This document shows positions 53,519-62,551 of a stretch of DNA of 64,000 nt, in pieces. Location: assembly GCF_009362735.1 (NCBI RefSeq), contig NZ_WHNP01000004.1, positions 186,001-250,000 of the forward strand. Direction: 5' to 3'. Within the stretch, counting starts at the first letter, position 1. Each line of letters starts with the position of its first letter. This stretch comes from Paraburkholderia franconis. GTDB taxonomy: Bacteria > Pseudomonadota > Gammaproteobacteria > Burkholderiales > Burkholderiaceae. A program made the translations under genes and the position numbers. Under the pieces are notes generated by a model that was not told where the DNA came from, ran no database searches, and saw nothing but the letters and a program-made list of their open reading frames with translations.

Positions 53519-54508
53519 TCAACGTGTGCCACGGCGCGACAGCTTGTCGGCGGCGACGGCGAGAATCACGAGAATGCCGGTGATCAGCACCTGGTACACC
53601 GACGACACGCCCATCAGCGTCAAGCCATTGCGGAATACGCCGACGATCAGCGCGCCCAGCAGCGTGCCCGCAATCGAGCCGCGTCCACCGAAGAGGCTCG
53701 TGCCGCCCAGCACGACGGCCGTGATGCTGTCGAGGTTTTCCGTCTGTCCCGCTTGCGGATCGCCGACACCCGTGCGTGCGACGGAGAGCAGCGCCGCGAT
53801 GCCATAGATCGCGCCCGACAGCGTATAGACCGCGATCAGAATGCGTTGCGCGGAAAGGCCCATCAGGCGCGCGGCTTCCGGGTTGTTGCCGAGCGCGTAG
53901 AGATGGCGGCCGGGCACTGTGTCGCGCAGCACGAACCATGTCGCGAGATACATCAGCAGCGTGAGCACAGTGCCGTACGTGACCGTCGCGGGACCGACGC
54001 TGAACGTGCTGCCGAAGAACATGATCGCGTCGGGCAGATTCGACACGCTCTCTGCGTTCGAATAGATCTGCGTCGCCGCGAACGCGATATTCAGCGTGCC
54101 CAGCGTGACGATGAACGCGGGCAGCTTGATGCGCGTGATCAGCACGCCGTTGAGCAATCCGAACAGCGTGCTCGCGCCGACGCCGCACAGGATCGCGATC
54201 GCGGGCGGCACGCCGATCACGACGGCGAACTTGGTCATCACGATCGAGCCGAACGCCATCACCATTCCGCACGACAGATCGATGCCGCCCGTCAGCACGA
54301 TCAGGGTTTGCCCGATCGCGATGACGGCGACGACCATCGTCTGCTGAAGGATCAGCGACAGGTTCTGGAACGACAGGAAGCGGTTGCTCTGCGAGATGAA
54401 GAAGATGCACGCGAGCACGAGTGCGATCAAAGGACCGGCCTCGGCGAGCGTCGGCATATGATCCGCGAACCGGCGATGGCTTTGAGCGGGGACGGTGGGA
54501 GTCGACAT
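53519..54508 (-). CDS. frcC: Sugar ABC transporter permease
   Basis: A 329-residue BPD_transp_2 permease with about ten TM helices and the RbsC-type loop GRHLYALGNNPEAARLMGLS, then VLGGTSLFGGRGSIAGTLLGA. It would form a homodimeric channel with FrcA. The start at 54508 was taken for its GAGGAAA Shine-Dalgarno; the frame is open 24 codons further upstream but without support. It is separated from the binding-protein gene by a hairpin-containing gap of 150 bases. Confidence 0.88.
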   Translation of the reverse strand: MSTPTVPAQSHRRFADHMPTLAEAGPLIALVLACIFFISQSNRFLSFQNLSLILQQTMVVAVIAIGQTLIVLTGGIDLSCGMVMAFGSIVMTKFAVVIGVPPAIAILCGVGASTLFGLLNGVLITRIKLPAFIVTLGTLNIAFAATQIYSNAESVSNLPDAIMFFGSTFSVGPATVTYGTVLTLLMYLATWFVLRDTVPGRHLYALGNNPEAARLMGLSAQRILIAVYTLSGAIYGIAALLSVARTGVGDPQAGQTENLDSITAVVLGGTSLFGGRGSIAGTLLGALIVGVFRNGLTLMGVSSVYQVLITGILVILAVAADKLSRRGTR

Positions 54509-54540
54509 GATGTGTTTCCTCGAAGCGATGCGTGATCTGT

Positions 54541-54580
54541 GTGCGGCGGGTTTCATGCAACGCAATGGAACCCGCCGCAC
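54541..54580 (-). promoter_or_regulatory. Intercistronic hairpin after the frcB-like gene
   Basis: A perfect 12-bp stem GTGCGGCGGGTT/AACCCGCCGCAC around a 16-base loop lies between the binding-protein and permease genes, without a T-run. As in the other sugar operon of this window, it is best seen as an mRNA-stabilising hairpin that keeps binding-protein levels above those of the membrane parts. Confidence 0.7.
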
Positions 54581-54658
54581 TCACGCTGGAGAACTCGTGG
54601 AGATACGCGCCTTGCGCATCTCCGTTGCTGCCCGATGACTACTGTTCAAGTTGCGCTG

Positions 54659-55687
54659 TTACTTGTTGCCCCAACAGTTGTCGAGACCGAACTTCGTGTC
54701 CTTGCTGTCGACGCCGTTTTGCGCCTTGTCGGTGATGAGCGTCACGCCCGTGTCGTGATAGCCGGACGCTTTCTTGCCCGACTTCGCGTACTCGACGCCT
54801 GCGTCCACGCCGAGCGAGGCCATCTTCAGCGGATACTGCTGCGATGTCGCGGCAAGCTCGCCGGCCTTCACGTTGCGCACGCCTTCGCAACCGCCGTCGA
54901 TCGACACGATCATCACGCTCTTGTCCTTGCCCGCATTCTTCAGCGCGCGATACGCGCCCGCCGCAGCCGGCTCGTTGATCGTGTAGACGACGTTGATGTC
55001 GGGCGCCTTCTGCAGGCAGTTTTCCATCGCCGTCTGGCCTTTCGCCTGATCGCCGCGCGTGTCCTGGCTGCAGACGATCGACGGATCGCCTTCCTTGATG
55101 CCGAAGCCCTTCAGAAAGCCGTTATGACGCAGCACGCCGACGGAGACGCCGGGCGCGAGATCGAGCGTCGCGATCTTCGCGGGCTTGCCGGCGAGCGCGG
55201 CCTTCGCGTATTCGCCGATCAGCACGCCCGCCTTGAAGTTGTCGGTGGCGAAGAGGGCGTCGGTGGCGTCCTGCGGATCGGTCGGCGTATCGAGCGCGAT
55301 CACGAGCGCGCCCGCCGCGCGCGCCTTCTTGATACTCGGCACGATGGCCTTCGTGTCGCTCGGCGTGATGAGGATCGCTTTCGCGCCCGCCGTCAGCATG
55401 TTCTCGATGGCCGTGACCTGCGCGGCGTTGTCGCCGTCGAACTTGCCGGCCGCCGTGATCAGCTTCGCGCCGTCTTTCTGCGCGGCGGCTTCAGCGCCTT
55501 GCTTCATCTTGACGAAGAACGGATTGGTATCGGTCTTCGTGATCAGGCCGACGACGGGCTGATCGGCCGCGAGACTCGCGCTCGCGCACCACAGCGCCGA
55601 CGCGGCGACGCACGCTGCGGCAATGCCCTTGACGACGGGCTGCATGTGAGACGCACGGCGCAACGGCCTGCGGAAATTCGGGTTCAT
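54659..55687 (-). CDS. frcB: Periplasmic sugar-binding protein (FrcB-like)
   Basis: A 342-residue Peripl_BP_4 protein. The signal peptide (about residues 1-41) ends at ASASLAADQ, and the mature protein begins [17 protein letters not shown]. The pocket segments [26 protein letters not shown] and [14 protein letters not shown] resemble fructose- and ribose-binding homologues. It is the first gene of the minus-strand frcB-frcC-frcA-ROK operon. CGGAGGA lies before ATG 55687. Fructose as ligand is a family-level inference. Confidence 0.88.
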   Translation of the reverse strand: MNPNFRRPLRRASHMQPVVKGIAAACVAASALWCASASLAADQPVVGLITKTDTNPFFVKMKQGAEAAAQKDGAKLITAAGKFDGDNAAQVTAIENMLTAGAKAILITPSDTKAIVPSIKKARAAGALVIALDTPTDPQDATDALFATDNFKAGVLIGEYAKAALAGKPAKIATLDLAPGVSVGVLRHNGFLKGFGIKEGDPSIVCSQDTRGDQAKGQTAMENCLQKAPDINVVYTINEPAAAGAYRALKNAGKDKSVMIVSIDGGCEGVRNVKAGELAATSQQYPLKMASLGVDAGVEYAKSGKKASGYHDTGVTLITDKAQNGVDSKDTKFGLDNCWGNK

Positions 55688-56134
55688 GGGACGCTCCTCC
55701 GGATGTTTGACGACGACGTTGTGAACAGCGATCAGTTCGACGGCTTCGGCGGGCGCTGATCGCGCCTTCTGTCGCGCGCCGCCATGCGATGGATCAACGG
55801 CAGCGCGCGGCCTTATTAAATCAAGTTGTTTTAGTTAGTACAGCAGCGACGTCCGGAAAAATCAAGAAGCGGGTTTTGATGCGGCGCGACGCGGGCGGGT
55901 GGGACGGTGACGCACAAAGCCTTGTTGCACAAGGCCTGGCGGGGTGTGGAGCAGGGCCGCGAAGCGCCTGTCGAATAGGGGTAAATCAGGAGCGTGGCGC
56001 TCCGTGAGTTGAGTTCATTTGTTCTTTTACTGGGCAAATGCTCGGCAAATCGACTCCCGTTGTACTCGTCGGGACCGTGGCTTGCTACCACTCGGGCGAG
56101 GTCGCTGCCCTACGCGCGACAAGCGGAGGCGAAC
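55688..56134. promoter_or_regulatory. Gene-free divergent promoter region of the frc operon
   Basis: About 450 bases without a supported gene. The segment around 55814-55842 (TTATTAAATCAAGTTGTTTT followed by AGTTAGTAC) is distinctly AT-rich. On the minus strand it offers TTGATTTAAT-like promoter elements and ACTAACTAAAAC, reminiscent of ROK-type AAACTAA half-sites. Confidence 0.4.
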
Positions 56135-57037
56135 GTGAAGACGATGCGCAATCGCGCGCTGCATTACGTCGCGAAACATCCTGCGCAGTTCACGCTGCAG
56201 GTGTTCAAGGCATTCCGCAAGAACCAGGGGCTGCTGCTCGCGGGCGCGATTGCGTACTATGCGCTGCTGTCCATCGTGCCGTTGCTGATACTCGTCGCGA
56301 TCGCGTTCAGTCATTTCGTCGGCCAGCAACTGCTGCTCGATACGCTCGCGCGTCTGCTCGAATGGCTGGTGCCGGGGCAATCGAAAGCGATCGTGCAGGA
56401 GCTTGCCAATTTTCTCGCGCATCGCGCGGTGATCGGCTGGTTCCTCGTCGTGACGATGATCTTCTTCAGCTCGCTCGCGTTCACGGTGCTCGAGAATGCG
56501 CTGTCGATCATCTTCGTGCATCGCGTCGCGATACGGCGCAGGCACTTTCTGCTGTCGGCGATCCTGCCGTATCTGTTCAGCCTGTCGCTGGGTGTCGGCG
56601 TGCTGCTCGTCACGCTCGTATCGAGCGGACTTCGGGCCGTCGCGAGCGACAGCATCGTACTGCTCGATCACACGATATCGTTGACGGGCGCGACGCGTGT
56701 CGTGCTTTATCTGCTCGGTCTTGCCGGCGAGATCTTCGTGCTCGCGGCCATCTATCTGGTGATACCCGCGGGACGCACGACGCCGTGGCATGCGTTCGTC
56801 GGCGCGGTGGCGGCTGCCGTGCTGTGGGAGATCACGCGGCGCGTGCTGGTGTGGTACTTCGCGACGCTATCGCAGGTGAGCGTCGTCTACGGTTCGCTGA
56901 CGACGGCCATTGTCGTGCTGTTCAGTTTCGAAGCGCTCGCGACGTTGATGCTGTTCGGCGCGCAACTGATCGCCGAATACGAGCGGCTCAATGCGAGCGG
57001 CAACGAGCGCGCTTCACAGCCATTCGTGACGGGGTGA
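56135..57037 (+). CDS. YihY/BrkB-family inner-membrane protein
   Basis: A 300-residue, six-TM protein. The signature blocks are AGAIAYYALLSIVPLLILVA, SSLAFTVLENALSIIF and YGSLTTAIVVLFSFEALATLMLFGAQ, typical of the YihY/virulence factor BrkB family (not a ribonuclease, despite old naming). GTG 56135 was chosen since GGAGG lies 5 bases upstream; ATG 56144 is 14 bases from that site. The function in the family is unclear, with transport or envelope roles proposed. It is separate from the signalling operon that follows. Confidence 0.85.
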   Translation: MKTMRNRALHYVAKHPAQFTLQVFKAFRKNQGLLLAGAIAYYALLSIVPLLILVAIAFSHFVGQQLLLDTLARLLEWLVPGQSKAIVQELANFLAHRAVIGWFLVVTMIFFSSLAFTVLENALSIIFVHRVAIRRRHFLLSAILPYLFSLSLGVGVLLVTLVSSGLRAVASDSIVLLDHTISLTGATRVVLYLLGLAGEIFVLAAIYLVIPAGRTTPWHAFVGAVAAAVLWEITRRVLVWYFATLSQVSVVYGSLTTAIVVLFSFEALATLMLFGAQLIAEYERLNASGNERASQPFVTG

Positions 57038-57276
57038 GTCCGACGGAAAGAAAAACGTTTGCGTCGGTGAAATGGTGTTCGGGTTAACGGCGGTGAATGC
57101 GAGAACTTTAGGCCGATTTGCGCACATGTTGTATTGCGCTTTTTAGCCCGCAAAACAATTCGTCTGGTCACAGCTTCGTCATGAGCCACCGACGATAATC
57201 GCGTCGCCCGTCAAATGGACAAATCAGAACGGGCAGCGCTGCGCAGCGCAGTGCAAGACCTCGGGGAATACCGCAA

Positions 57277-59667
57277 ATGACCATCCGTCACCGCATCACT
57301 CTACTCGTGGTGTCGATGCTGGTTGCCTTGTCGGCAATCGGCGGATACGCCGTCTATCAGACACGCGGCAGCGCCGCAGACGTCCGGCAAGTGACGCAGG
57401 GCGTCGTGCCGAGCGCGCTCGCTTCCGCCGACCTCGTTTCGCAGGTCAAGGACGTTCAGCTCGCGACGATGACGCTCGTCTATGCGCCCGATGCAAATAT
57501 GGTCGAGCAGGCGCAAAAGGAACTGGCCGCCAAAGAGAAGTCGCTGCGCGAAGCACTCGACGTGCAAGCGAAAGCCGCCGCGAGCCACGCGCAGGAAGGG
57601 CTTGTCACGCAGGCGCGCGACAGTCTCGCGAACTACTTCGCGGCGATCAACGACACCGCGAAAATGAAGGCGGACGGGAAGAACGATCTCGCGCAAGCGT
57701 ATCTGTTCGCCAACGTCGCGCAGTATCGCGACGAACTGGAAGGCATCGTCGAAACGCTGCGTATCGAGAAGAACCGCCAGAAGGATGACGCAATCGACGC
57801 GCTGAACGCGGGCCTCGCCACGACGACGACGGCCATCGCGGGCGCAGCGGGTGCGGCCATTCTCGTGCTGGTCGTGATCGGCCTGCTCCTGTACCGGCAG
57901 ATCACGCGGCCGCTTTCGCGCATGCAGTCAATGATGAGCGAGATCGCATCGAGCCAGGATTTCACGCGCCGCGTACCCGTGGGCCGCATGGACGAAATCG
58001 GCCATTCGATCGTCGCATTCAACGGCATGATCGAGAAGATCCAGCAAAGCTCTGCACAACTGAAGCAGAAGACGGCCGATATTCAGGCGATGTTGCAGAA
58101 CATGCAGCAGGGCATTCTGACTGTCGTCGAAGGCGCCGTGATTCACTCCGAGTACTCGGCTTATCTGGAAGCGATCTTCGAAACGAAGGATATTGCGGGC
58201 CGCCCGCTGATGGACCTCGTGTTCGGCGACAGCGAGCTCGGCGCCGATACGGTGTCGCAAGTCGACGCGGCCGTTGATGCGTGCATCGGCGAGGACAGCA
58301 TCAACTTCGAGTTCAACCAGCATCTGCTCGTCAACGAACTGACGCGCAAGATGCCCGATGGCCGCGTGAAGACGCTCGATTTGAGCTGGTCCGCGATCAC
58401 CGACGAAAGCGACACCGTGATGCGCCTGATGCTGTGCGTGCGCGATGTGACGGAGTTGCGTCAGCTTGCCGCCGAAGCGGGCGAGCAGAAGCGCCGCCTC
58501 GAGATGATCGGCGAGATTCTCGCGGTGAGCGAGGAGAAGTTCCATCATTTCGTCGAAAGCGCGACGGGCTTCATCAACGAGAACGAACGCATCATTCGCC
58601 AGCACGCGCAGGCGGATGGCTCGGCCGTCGCAGAGCTGTTCCGCAACATGCATACGATCAAGGGCAATGCGCGGACCTATAGCCTTCAGCATCTGACGAG
58701 CATCGTGCACGAGACGGAGCAGCGTTACGACGCGCTGCGCCGTCCGGAGACCGCACACGAGTGGGACCAGGAGCAGCTGATCGTCGAACTCGCGCGCGTG
58801 AAGGAAGCGCTGCAGCACTACGCGACGATCAATGAAGTGAGCCTTGGCCGCCGCAACACGGGTCGCGGCAGCAGCGTCGAGCGCTATCTGATGGTCGACA
58901 GCGAACACATTCGGGAAAGCCTGCGTCTGCTCGATGCAGCGAATCCCGCTGACATGCGCGATCTGCTGACGGCGCGCGACGCGGTGCGCAGAACCTTGCG
59001 CCTGCTGGGCACGGAGAAAGTCGAAGATGCACTCGCGGGCGTGCTGGAGTCGCTGCCTTCGCTTGCAACGGAACTCGGCAAGGCGGCGCCGACCGTACGC
59101 ATCGACGACAACGGCTATCGCGTTCGCTCGCAGGCAGGCAGCGCGCTCAAGAATGTCTTCATGCACCTGCTGCGCAATTCCGTCGATCACGGCATCGAAA
59201 CGGCGGCGCAGCGCGTGGCGCTCGGCAAGCCCGAGGCCGGCGTGATCGATGTGGAAGTGGGCGTCGCGGAAGGGGCGTTGCAGATCACGTTGAGCGATGA
59301 CGGACGCGGCCTCGCGATGTCGCGCATTCGCGGCATCGCCGCCGAGCGCGGCTGGCTCCAGCCCGATACGCAACTGGGCGACGAAGCCGTGGCGGAGTTC
59401 ATTTTCCGGCCGGGTTTCTCGACGGCGCAAAATGTGACGGAAGTCTCAGGTCGCGGCGTCGGCATGGATGCCGTGCGCGATTTCATCCGGCGCGAAGGCG
59501 GCCGCATCGAATTGCGCTTCACCGACGAGCGCACGGGCGCGGACTTCCGCCAGTTCCAGACTATCGTCTATCTGCCGGAAAATTGCGCTGTCGATAGCGT
59601 CGGCACGTCGATGCACGATGCCGCCAAAACAGTGAATTCGATTCAGGCGAATGCACTTTCCGAATAG
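57277..59667 (+). CDS. Transmembrane CheA-like histidine kinase without CheW-like domain
   Basis: A 796-residue hybrid of receptor and kinase. Order: TM1 (about 8-28); a periplasmic helical domain to about 185, like MCP four-helix sensors; TM2 (about 187-209); HAMP (to about 262, QITRPLSRMQSMMSEI); a PAS-like region to about 395; and an Hpt domain with phospho-His 459 in NMHTIKGNARTYS. A CheA-type ATPase follows (N-box HLLRNSVDHGIET, G1 DDGRGL, F-box FRPGFSTA, G2 SGRGVGMD). It ends directly after the ATPase, so no P5/CheW-like domain exists. It is first in a four-gene signalling operon. Confidence 0.85.
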   Translation: MTIRHRITLLVVSMLVALSAIGGYAVYQTRGSAADVRQVTQGVVPSALASADLVSQVKDVQLATMTLVYAPDANMVEQAQKELAAKEKSLREALDVQAKAAASHAQEGLVTQARDSLANYFAAINDTAKMKADGKNDLAQAYLFANVAQYRDELEGIVETLRIEKNRQKDDAIDALNAGLATTTTAIAGAAGAAILVLVVIGLLLYRQITRPLSRMQSMMSEIASSQDFTRRVPVGRMDEIGHSIVAFNGMIEKIQQSSAQLKQKTADIQAMLQNMQQGILTVVEGAVIHSEYSAYLEAIFETKDIAGRPLMDLVFGDSELGADTVSQVDAAVDACIGEDSINFEFNQHLLVNELTRKMPDGRVKTLDLSWSAITDESDTVMRLMLCVRDVTELRQLAAEAGEQKRRLEMIGEILAVSEEKFHHFVESATGFINENERIIRQHAQADGSAVAELFRNMHTIKGNARTYSLQHLTSIVHETEQRYDALRRPETAHEWDQEQLIVELARVKEALQHYATINEVSLGRRNTGRGSSVERYLMVDSEHIRESLRLLDAANPADMRDLLTARDAVRRTLRLLGTEKVEDALAGVLESLPSLATELGKAAPTVRIDDNGYRVRSQAGSALKNVFMHLLRNSVDHGIETAAQRVALGKPEAGVIDVEVGVAEGALQITLSDDGRGLAMSRIRGIAAERGWLQPDTQLGDEAVAEFIFRPGFSTAQNVTEVSGRGVGMDAVRDFIRREGGRIELRFTDERTGADFRQFQTIVYLPENCAVDSVGTSMHDAAKTVNSIQANALSE

Positions 59668-59684
59668 CACTACGGGGATTCGTT

Positions 59685-60419
59685 GTGGTTGAACAGTATG
59701 TGATCGCGGCGTTGGCCGGCGTCGTGGCGAGCGCGCTTGTCGGCGTGCTCGCGCATCGTTGGCTCATCAGAAAGGCCGACGGGCAGCACCTGACGGCGCT
59801 CGAGTCGCAGGCGAATGAATTGACGCAGGCCGAAGAGCGACATGCAGCGGAGATCCGGCAGCACGAACAGCAGGCGCGCGAATTGCATGCGCTGGCCGAT
59901 ACGTTGCGCGAAGATCTCGTGCATCACTCGACGCAAGCCGAAGAGGCGCGCGCCGCGCTGAATGCGCTGTCGAGCCAGAAGGACGAATGGCTTCAGCACG
60001 CGACGCGTCTTTCCGGCGAAGCGGCGCGCTTGCGGCATCTGTCGGCTACGTTCGAGCGCTGGCATGAGCAGATGATTTCGCTGATGGCGCAGAACCACGA
60101 CATGCACGCGAAGAACAATGAGCTGTCGTCGATCGTGCGGCACGTGCTGATCGTATCGTTGAACGCTTCGATCGAAGCGGCGCGTGCGGGCGCGGCCGGC
60201 CGCGGGTTTTCGATCGTCGCGAGCGAAGTGCGCGCGCTGGCTTCGCGCTCGCAGGAACTGTCGAAGAGCTATCACGACAGCCTGAATCGCAACGACCTCA
60301 TCACGACGGCCACGTTTCAGGACATTCAGGCGGGTGGCAAGATGATCGCAGCGTCGCTGGCGAGCGTCGAAGCGCTCGCCGGTCAGATTCAATCCCGGTT
60401 AGAACAGGCGACGTCGTGA
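59685..60419 (+). CDS. Short membrane-anchored MCP-type signalling protein
   Basis: A 244-residue protein with one N-terminal TM helix (IAALAGVVASALVGVLAHRWL), a long Gln/Glu/Ala-rich coiled coil and an MCP hairpin tip: VSLNASIEAARAGAAGRGFS followed by IVASEVRALASRSQELSKSY. It lacks a periplasmic sensor domain and HAMP, so it is a receptor tip without a receptor. It starts with GTG after ACGGGGA, 17 bases after the kinase stop. Its stop overlaps the next GTG start by 4 bases. It may scaffold or cluster the upstream kinase. Confidence 0.82.
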   Translation: MVEQYVIAALAGVVASALVGVLAHRWLIRKADGQHLTALESQANELTQAEERHAAEIRQHEQQARELHALADTLREDLVHHSTQAEEARAALNALSSQKDEWLQHATRLSGEAARLRHLSATFERWHEQMISLMAQNHDMHAKNNELSSIVRHVLIVSLNASIEAARAGAAGRGFSIVASEVRALASRSQELSKSYHDSLNRNDLITTATFQDIQAGGKMIAASLASVEALAGQIQSRLEQATS

Positions 60420-60955
60420 TCAGTCAGCAAGCGAAAGAAAGTATCGAACGGATCTTCTATCAGTCCGCGCGCACGCGTTTGCCCGCCCATGCCGGCGACG
60501 CGTGCGAAATCACGGCTCTCGACGCACATCTGGCCAATAAGGCGCTTGCAAGCCATATCGTCGTTTTGACCATTTCATCGATTGCATTCCGCTTTCTGCT
60601 CGTGCTGCATTTCGACGACGACCAGACGACGCGCGACTACTACTTGCGCGACGCGGAAGACCGTTCGCTGGCGGAAGCACTGATGGAAGTCGGCAATCTG
60701 TGCTGTGGCGCGATCAATCAGCAACTGGTCGAGTACTTTCCTGATCTGGGCATGTCGACGCCCTATCAGTTGAGTGGCGCGTGCGTGCCTTTTCTGACGG
60801 AATTGAAACCGGCGTACCTCGCGGCATTTCGCGTGACCATCGGCGCAAACGTACAAATCGGCGCGACGCTTTGCGTGTGCGCGAGCGCGCCCGTCGATTT
60901 CGTCGCCCATGTGGCCGAAGTCGAGGAAAGCGGCGGAGAACTCGAACTGTTCTGA
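60416..60955 (+). CDS. CheC/CheX-like putative CheY-P phosphatase
   Basis: A 179-residue protein with LMEVGNLCCGAINQQL, an E-x-x-N motif followed 22 residues after the Asn by Pro in MSTPYQLS. This is close to the CheC/CheX/FliY phosphatase signature, which hydrolyses phospho-CheY; the canonical Asp/Ser four residues before the Glu is here Glu. The N-terminal half is strand-rich (VVLTISSIAFRFLLVLHF). It lies in an operon with a CheY and a CheA-like kinase. The assignment rests on motif and context and is tentative. Confidence 0.65.
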   Translation: MISQQAKESIERIFYQSARTRLPAHAGDACEITALDAHLANKALASHIVVLTISSIAFRFLLVLHFDDDQTTRDYYLRDAEDRSLAEALMEVGNLCCGAINQQLVEYFPDLGMSTPYQLSGACVPFLTELKPAYLAAFRVTIGANVQIGATLCVCASAPVDFVAHVAEVEESGGELELF

Positions 60956-61031
60956 ACGGTTCCGGATTTCGTGCACGACGCATATCTTCAATCAATCAAT
61001 GCGCCGCTTTAAAGGCGCTACGGGGTGAGCA

Positions 61032-61397
61032 ATGGGAAAGGTTCTGGTAGTGGACGATTCGAGCACGGTTCGCGATGAAGTGGCCGGCTTCCTCAGAAAG
61101 AACGGCCTCGATGTCGAGACGGCCGTGGACGGCAAGGACGGTCTCGCGAAGCTGAAGTCGTCGCCGGGCATTCGTCTCATCGTCAGCGACGTGAACATGC
61201 CGAACATGGACGGCCTCACGATGGCCGAAAAGATTCGTAGCGAACTGGCCAATGCGAGCGTCAACATCATCATGCTGACGACGGAAAGCAGTCCCGCGAT
61301 GAAGGAGCGCGGCAAGGCGGCAGGCGTAAAGGGCTGGATCGTCAAGCCGTTCAAGGGCGACGCCGTTCTCGAAACGTTCAGGAAACTGGCGGGCTGA
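61032..61397 (+). CDS. CheY-like single-domain response regulator
   Basis: A 121-residue receiver with every catalytic residue: acidic pair VVDDSST (Asp 8-9), phospho-acceptor Asp in LIVSDVNMPNMDG, Thr in MLTTES and Lys in IVKPFKG. It has no output domain and would be phosphorylated by the CheA-like kinase of the same operon and act on a partner such as the flagellar motor or a cyclase. It lies 76 bases after the CheC/X-like gene and may have its own promoter or translation signal. Confidence 0.92.
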   Translation: MGKVLVVDDSSTVRDEVAGFLRKNGLDVETAVDGKDGLAKLKSSPGIRLIVSDVNMPNMDGLTMAEKIRSELANASVNIIMLTTESSPAMKERGKAAGVKGWIVKPFKGDAVLETFRKLAG

Positions 61398-61596
61398 CGG
61401 CCGCACACCGCAGATCGCGTTTCGGATGCCCGCTGGATGCGGGCACAGCGATGCCTCGCGGATTGTCGCGATTCCCTGAATGATCTTTTCACGCGCCGCG
61501 GGTTTATCCGCGGGCGCCGCGCCTCTAGACCGCTGTTCAACGGTTGCAGAACGCAGGTTCGAAGCAGCCCAAACGAACAGTCCCGGAGGTGTTGCC

Positions 61597-61908
61597 ATGA
61601 AAATGTTTGCTAAAGCTTTTGTCATCGCGGCTCTCATTAGCGCTCCCCTCGCTGCATTTGCGCAGACCAGTCAGCCTGTGACGCGCGCGCAGGTTCGCGA
61701 AGAACTGGTGCAGTTGCATAACGTCGGCTATAGCCCGCTCGACGACCGCAACAGCTATCCCGTCCACATTGAGGCGGCAGAAGCCCGTCTGGCCGCGCGG
61801 AATACGGCGTCCGCGCAGGAGAGCGGATACGGCGCGGCGTCGAATGGTTCGTCGCAAGCGGGCGTGCGTGATGTCCGCACGAACGGCATCACGTTTGCAC
61901 ATCACTGA
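61597..61908 (+). CDS. DUF4148-family small secreted protein
   Basis: A 103-residue protein with a signal peptide (KMFAKAFVIAALISAPLAAFAQ) and the family motif TRAQVREELVQLHNVGYSPLDDRNSYPVHIEAAEARL. DUF4148 proteins are abundant in Burkholderiales and are often stress-responsive; their function is unknown. CGGAGG before ATG 61597 fixes the start. A terminator follows about 85 bases after the stop. Confidence 0.9.
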   Translation: MKMFAKAFVIAALISAPLAAFAQTSQPVTRAQVREELVQLHNVGYSPLDDRNSYPVHIEAAEARLAARNTASAQESGYGAASNGSSQAGVRDVRTNGITFAHH

Positions 61909-61991
61909 TCGTGCGTTGCCAGCGATAACCGCGACAAGACAGATCAATATGAATCGCTGACGCTGCAGCTGGCGTTTCGATTCGGAGTCAG

Positions 61992-62027
61992 GGCCGGAGC
62001 CTGCGTAATGCAGGTTCTGGCCTTTTT
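61992..62027 (+). terminator. Intrinsic terminator after the DUF4148 gene
   Basis: A 13-base stem GGCCGGAGCCTGC/GCAGGTTCTGGCC (with two G-U pairs) around a 5-base loop GTAAT is followed by TTTTT. Confidence 0.75.
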
Positions 62028-62070
62028 CATTATTGAGCGTGCTCGTGAGTGGCTTTTGGACGCGTGACTC

Positions 62071-62235
62071 ATGACGCCGGATTGCATAGACGTCGACGGG
62101 ACGAGGATTGCCGAAATCGAATCGGGACTGTCGATCGAAAAGGAAAAAGAAAAACTCGGCAGCGGTGAAAGATGGTGGCTCGCGTCAACTATGCTTTCAA
62201 AACTATACATCGCCATCGCACGAAGCCGCCGATGA
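62071..62235 (+). CDS. Possible small protein, 54 residues (weak)
   Basis: An ATG at 62071 opens a 54-codon frame that reads as a plausible small acidic-then-basic polypeptide (IDVDGTRIAEIESGLSIEKEK, ending LYIAIARSRR). No Shine-Dalgarno sequence is visible and no family is recognised, so it may be chance. It lies in the gene-free stretch (61909-62551) between the DUF4148 and H-NS genes. The rest of that stretch appears to hold the H-NS promoter, with AT-rich segments near 62380-62430 (TTGACATTCTCGC; GATTTTTTCTTAATG). Confidence 0.2.
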   Translation: MTPDCIDVDGTRIAEIESGLSIEKEKEKLGSGERWWLASTMLSKLYIAIARSRR

Positions 62236-62551
62236 GGAATTCAAAGTCGACACTTGTAAAGATTCGTTGAGGTCGCGCCGCTCATCCGTCGCGCGACACG
62301 CAGAGAATTGACCTTTGACTGGTTTATCTCCGTCCTGCATAGAACGGTTAGCCGGCTGCCCAACGCCGATGCAAGCAATTTGACATTCTCGCTAGACCCT
62401 ACGCGAATCGGATTTTTTCTTAATGCTCTCGTTGAACGCCGCGCCTAGCACCAAAACGAAAGGCGTCCGTCTTTTCGTGTAATGGATGAACTCTAGCCAT
62501 ATATGACATGTCCATGGCATAGTGCCGGTATCTTCAATCAGGAGTTTCAAT

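Noticed and set aside
57112..57119. GCCGATTT as a sigma-28 (FliA) -10 element for the signalling operon
   Set aside because: No TAAAG-like -35 lies at the required 11-15 base spacing; the upstream sequence there is GTGAATGC.
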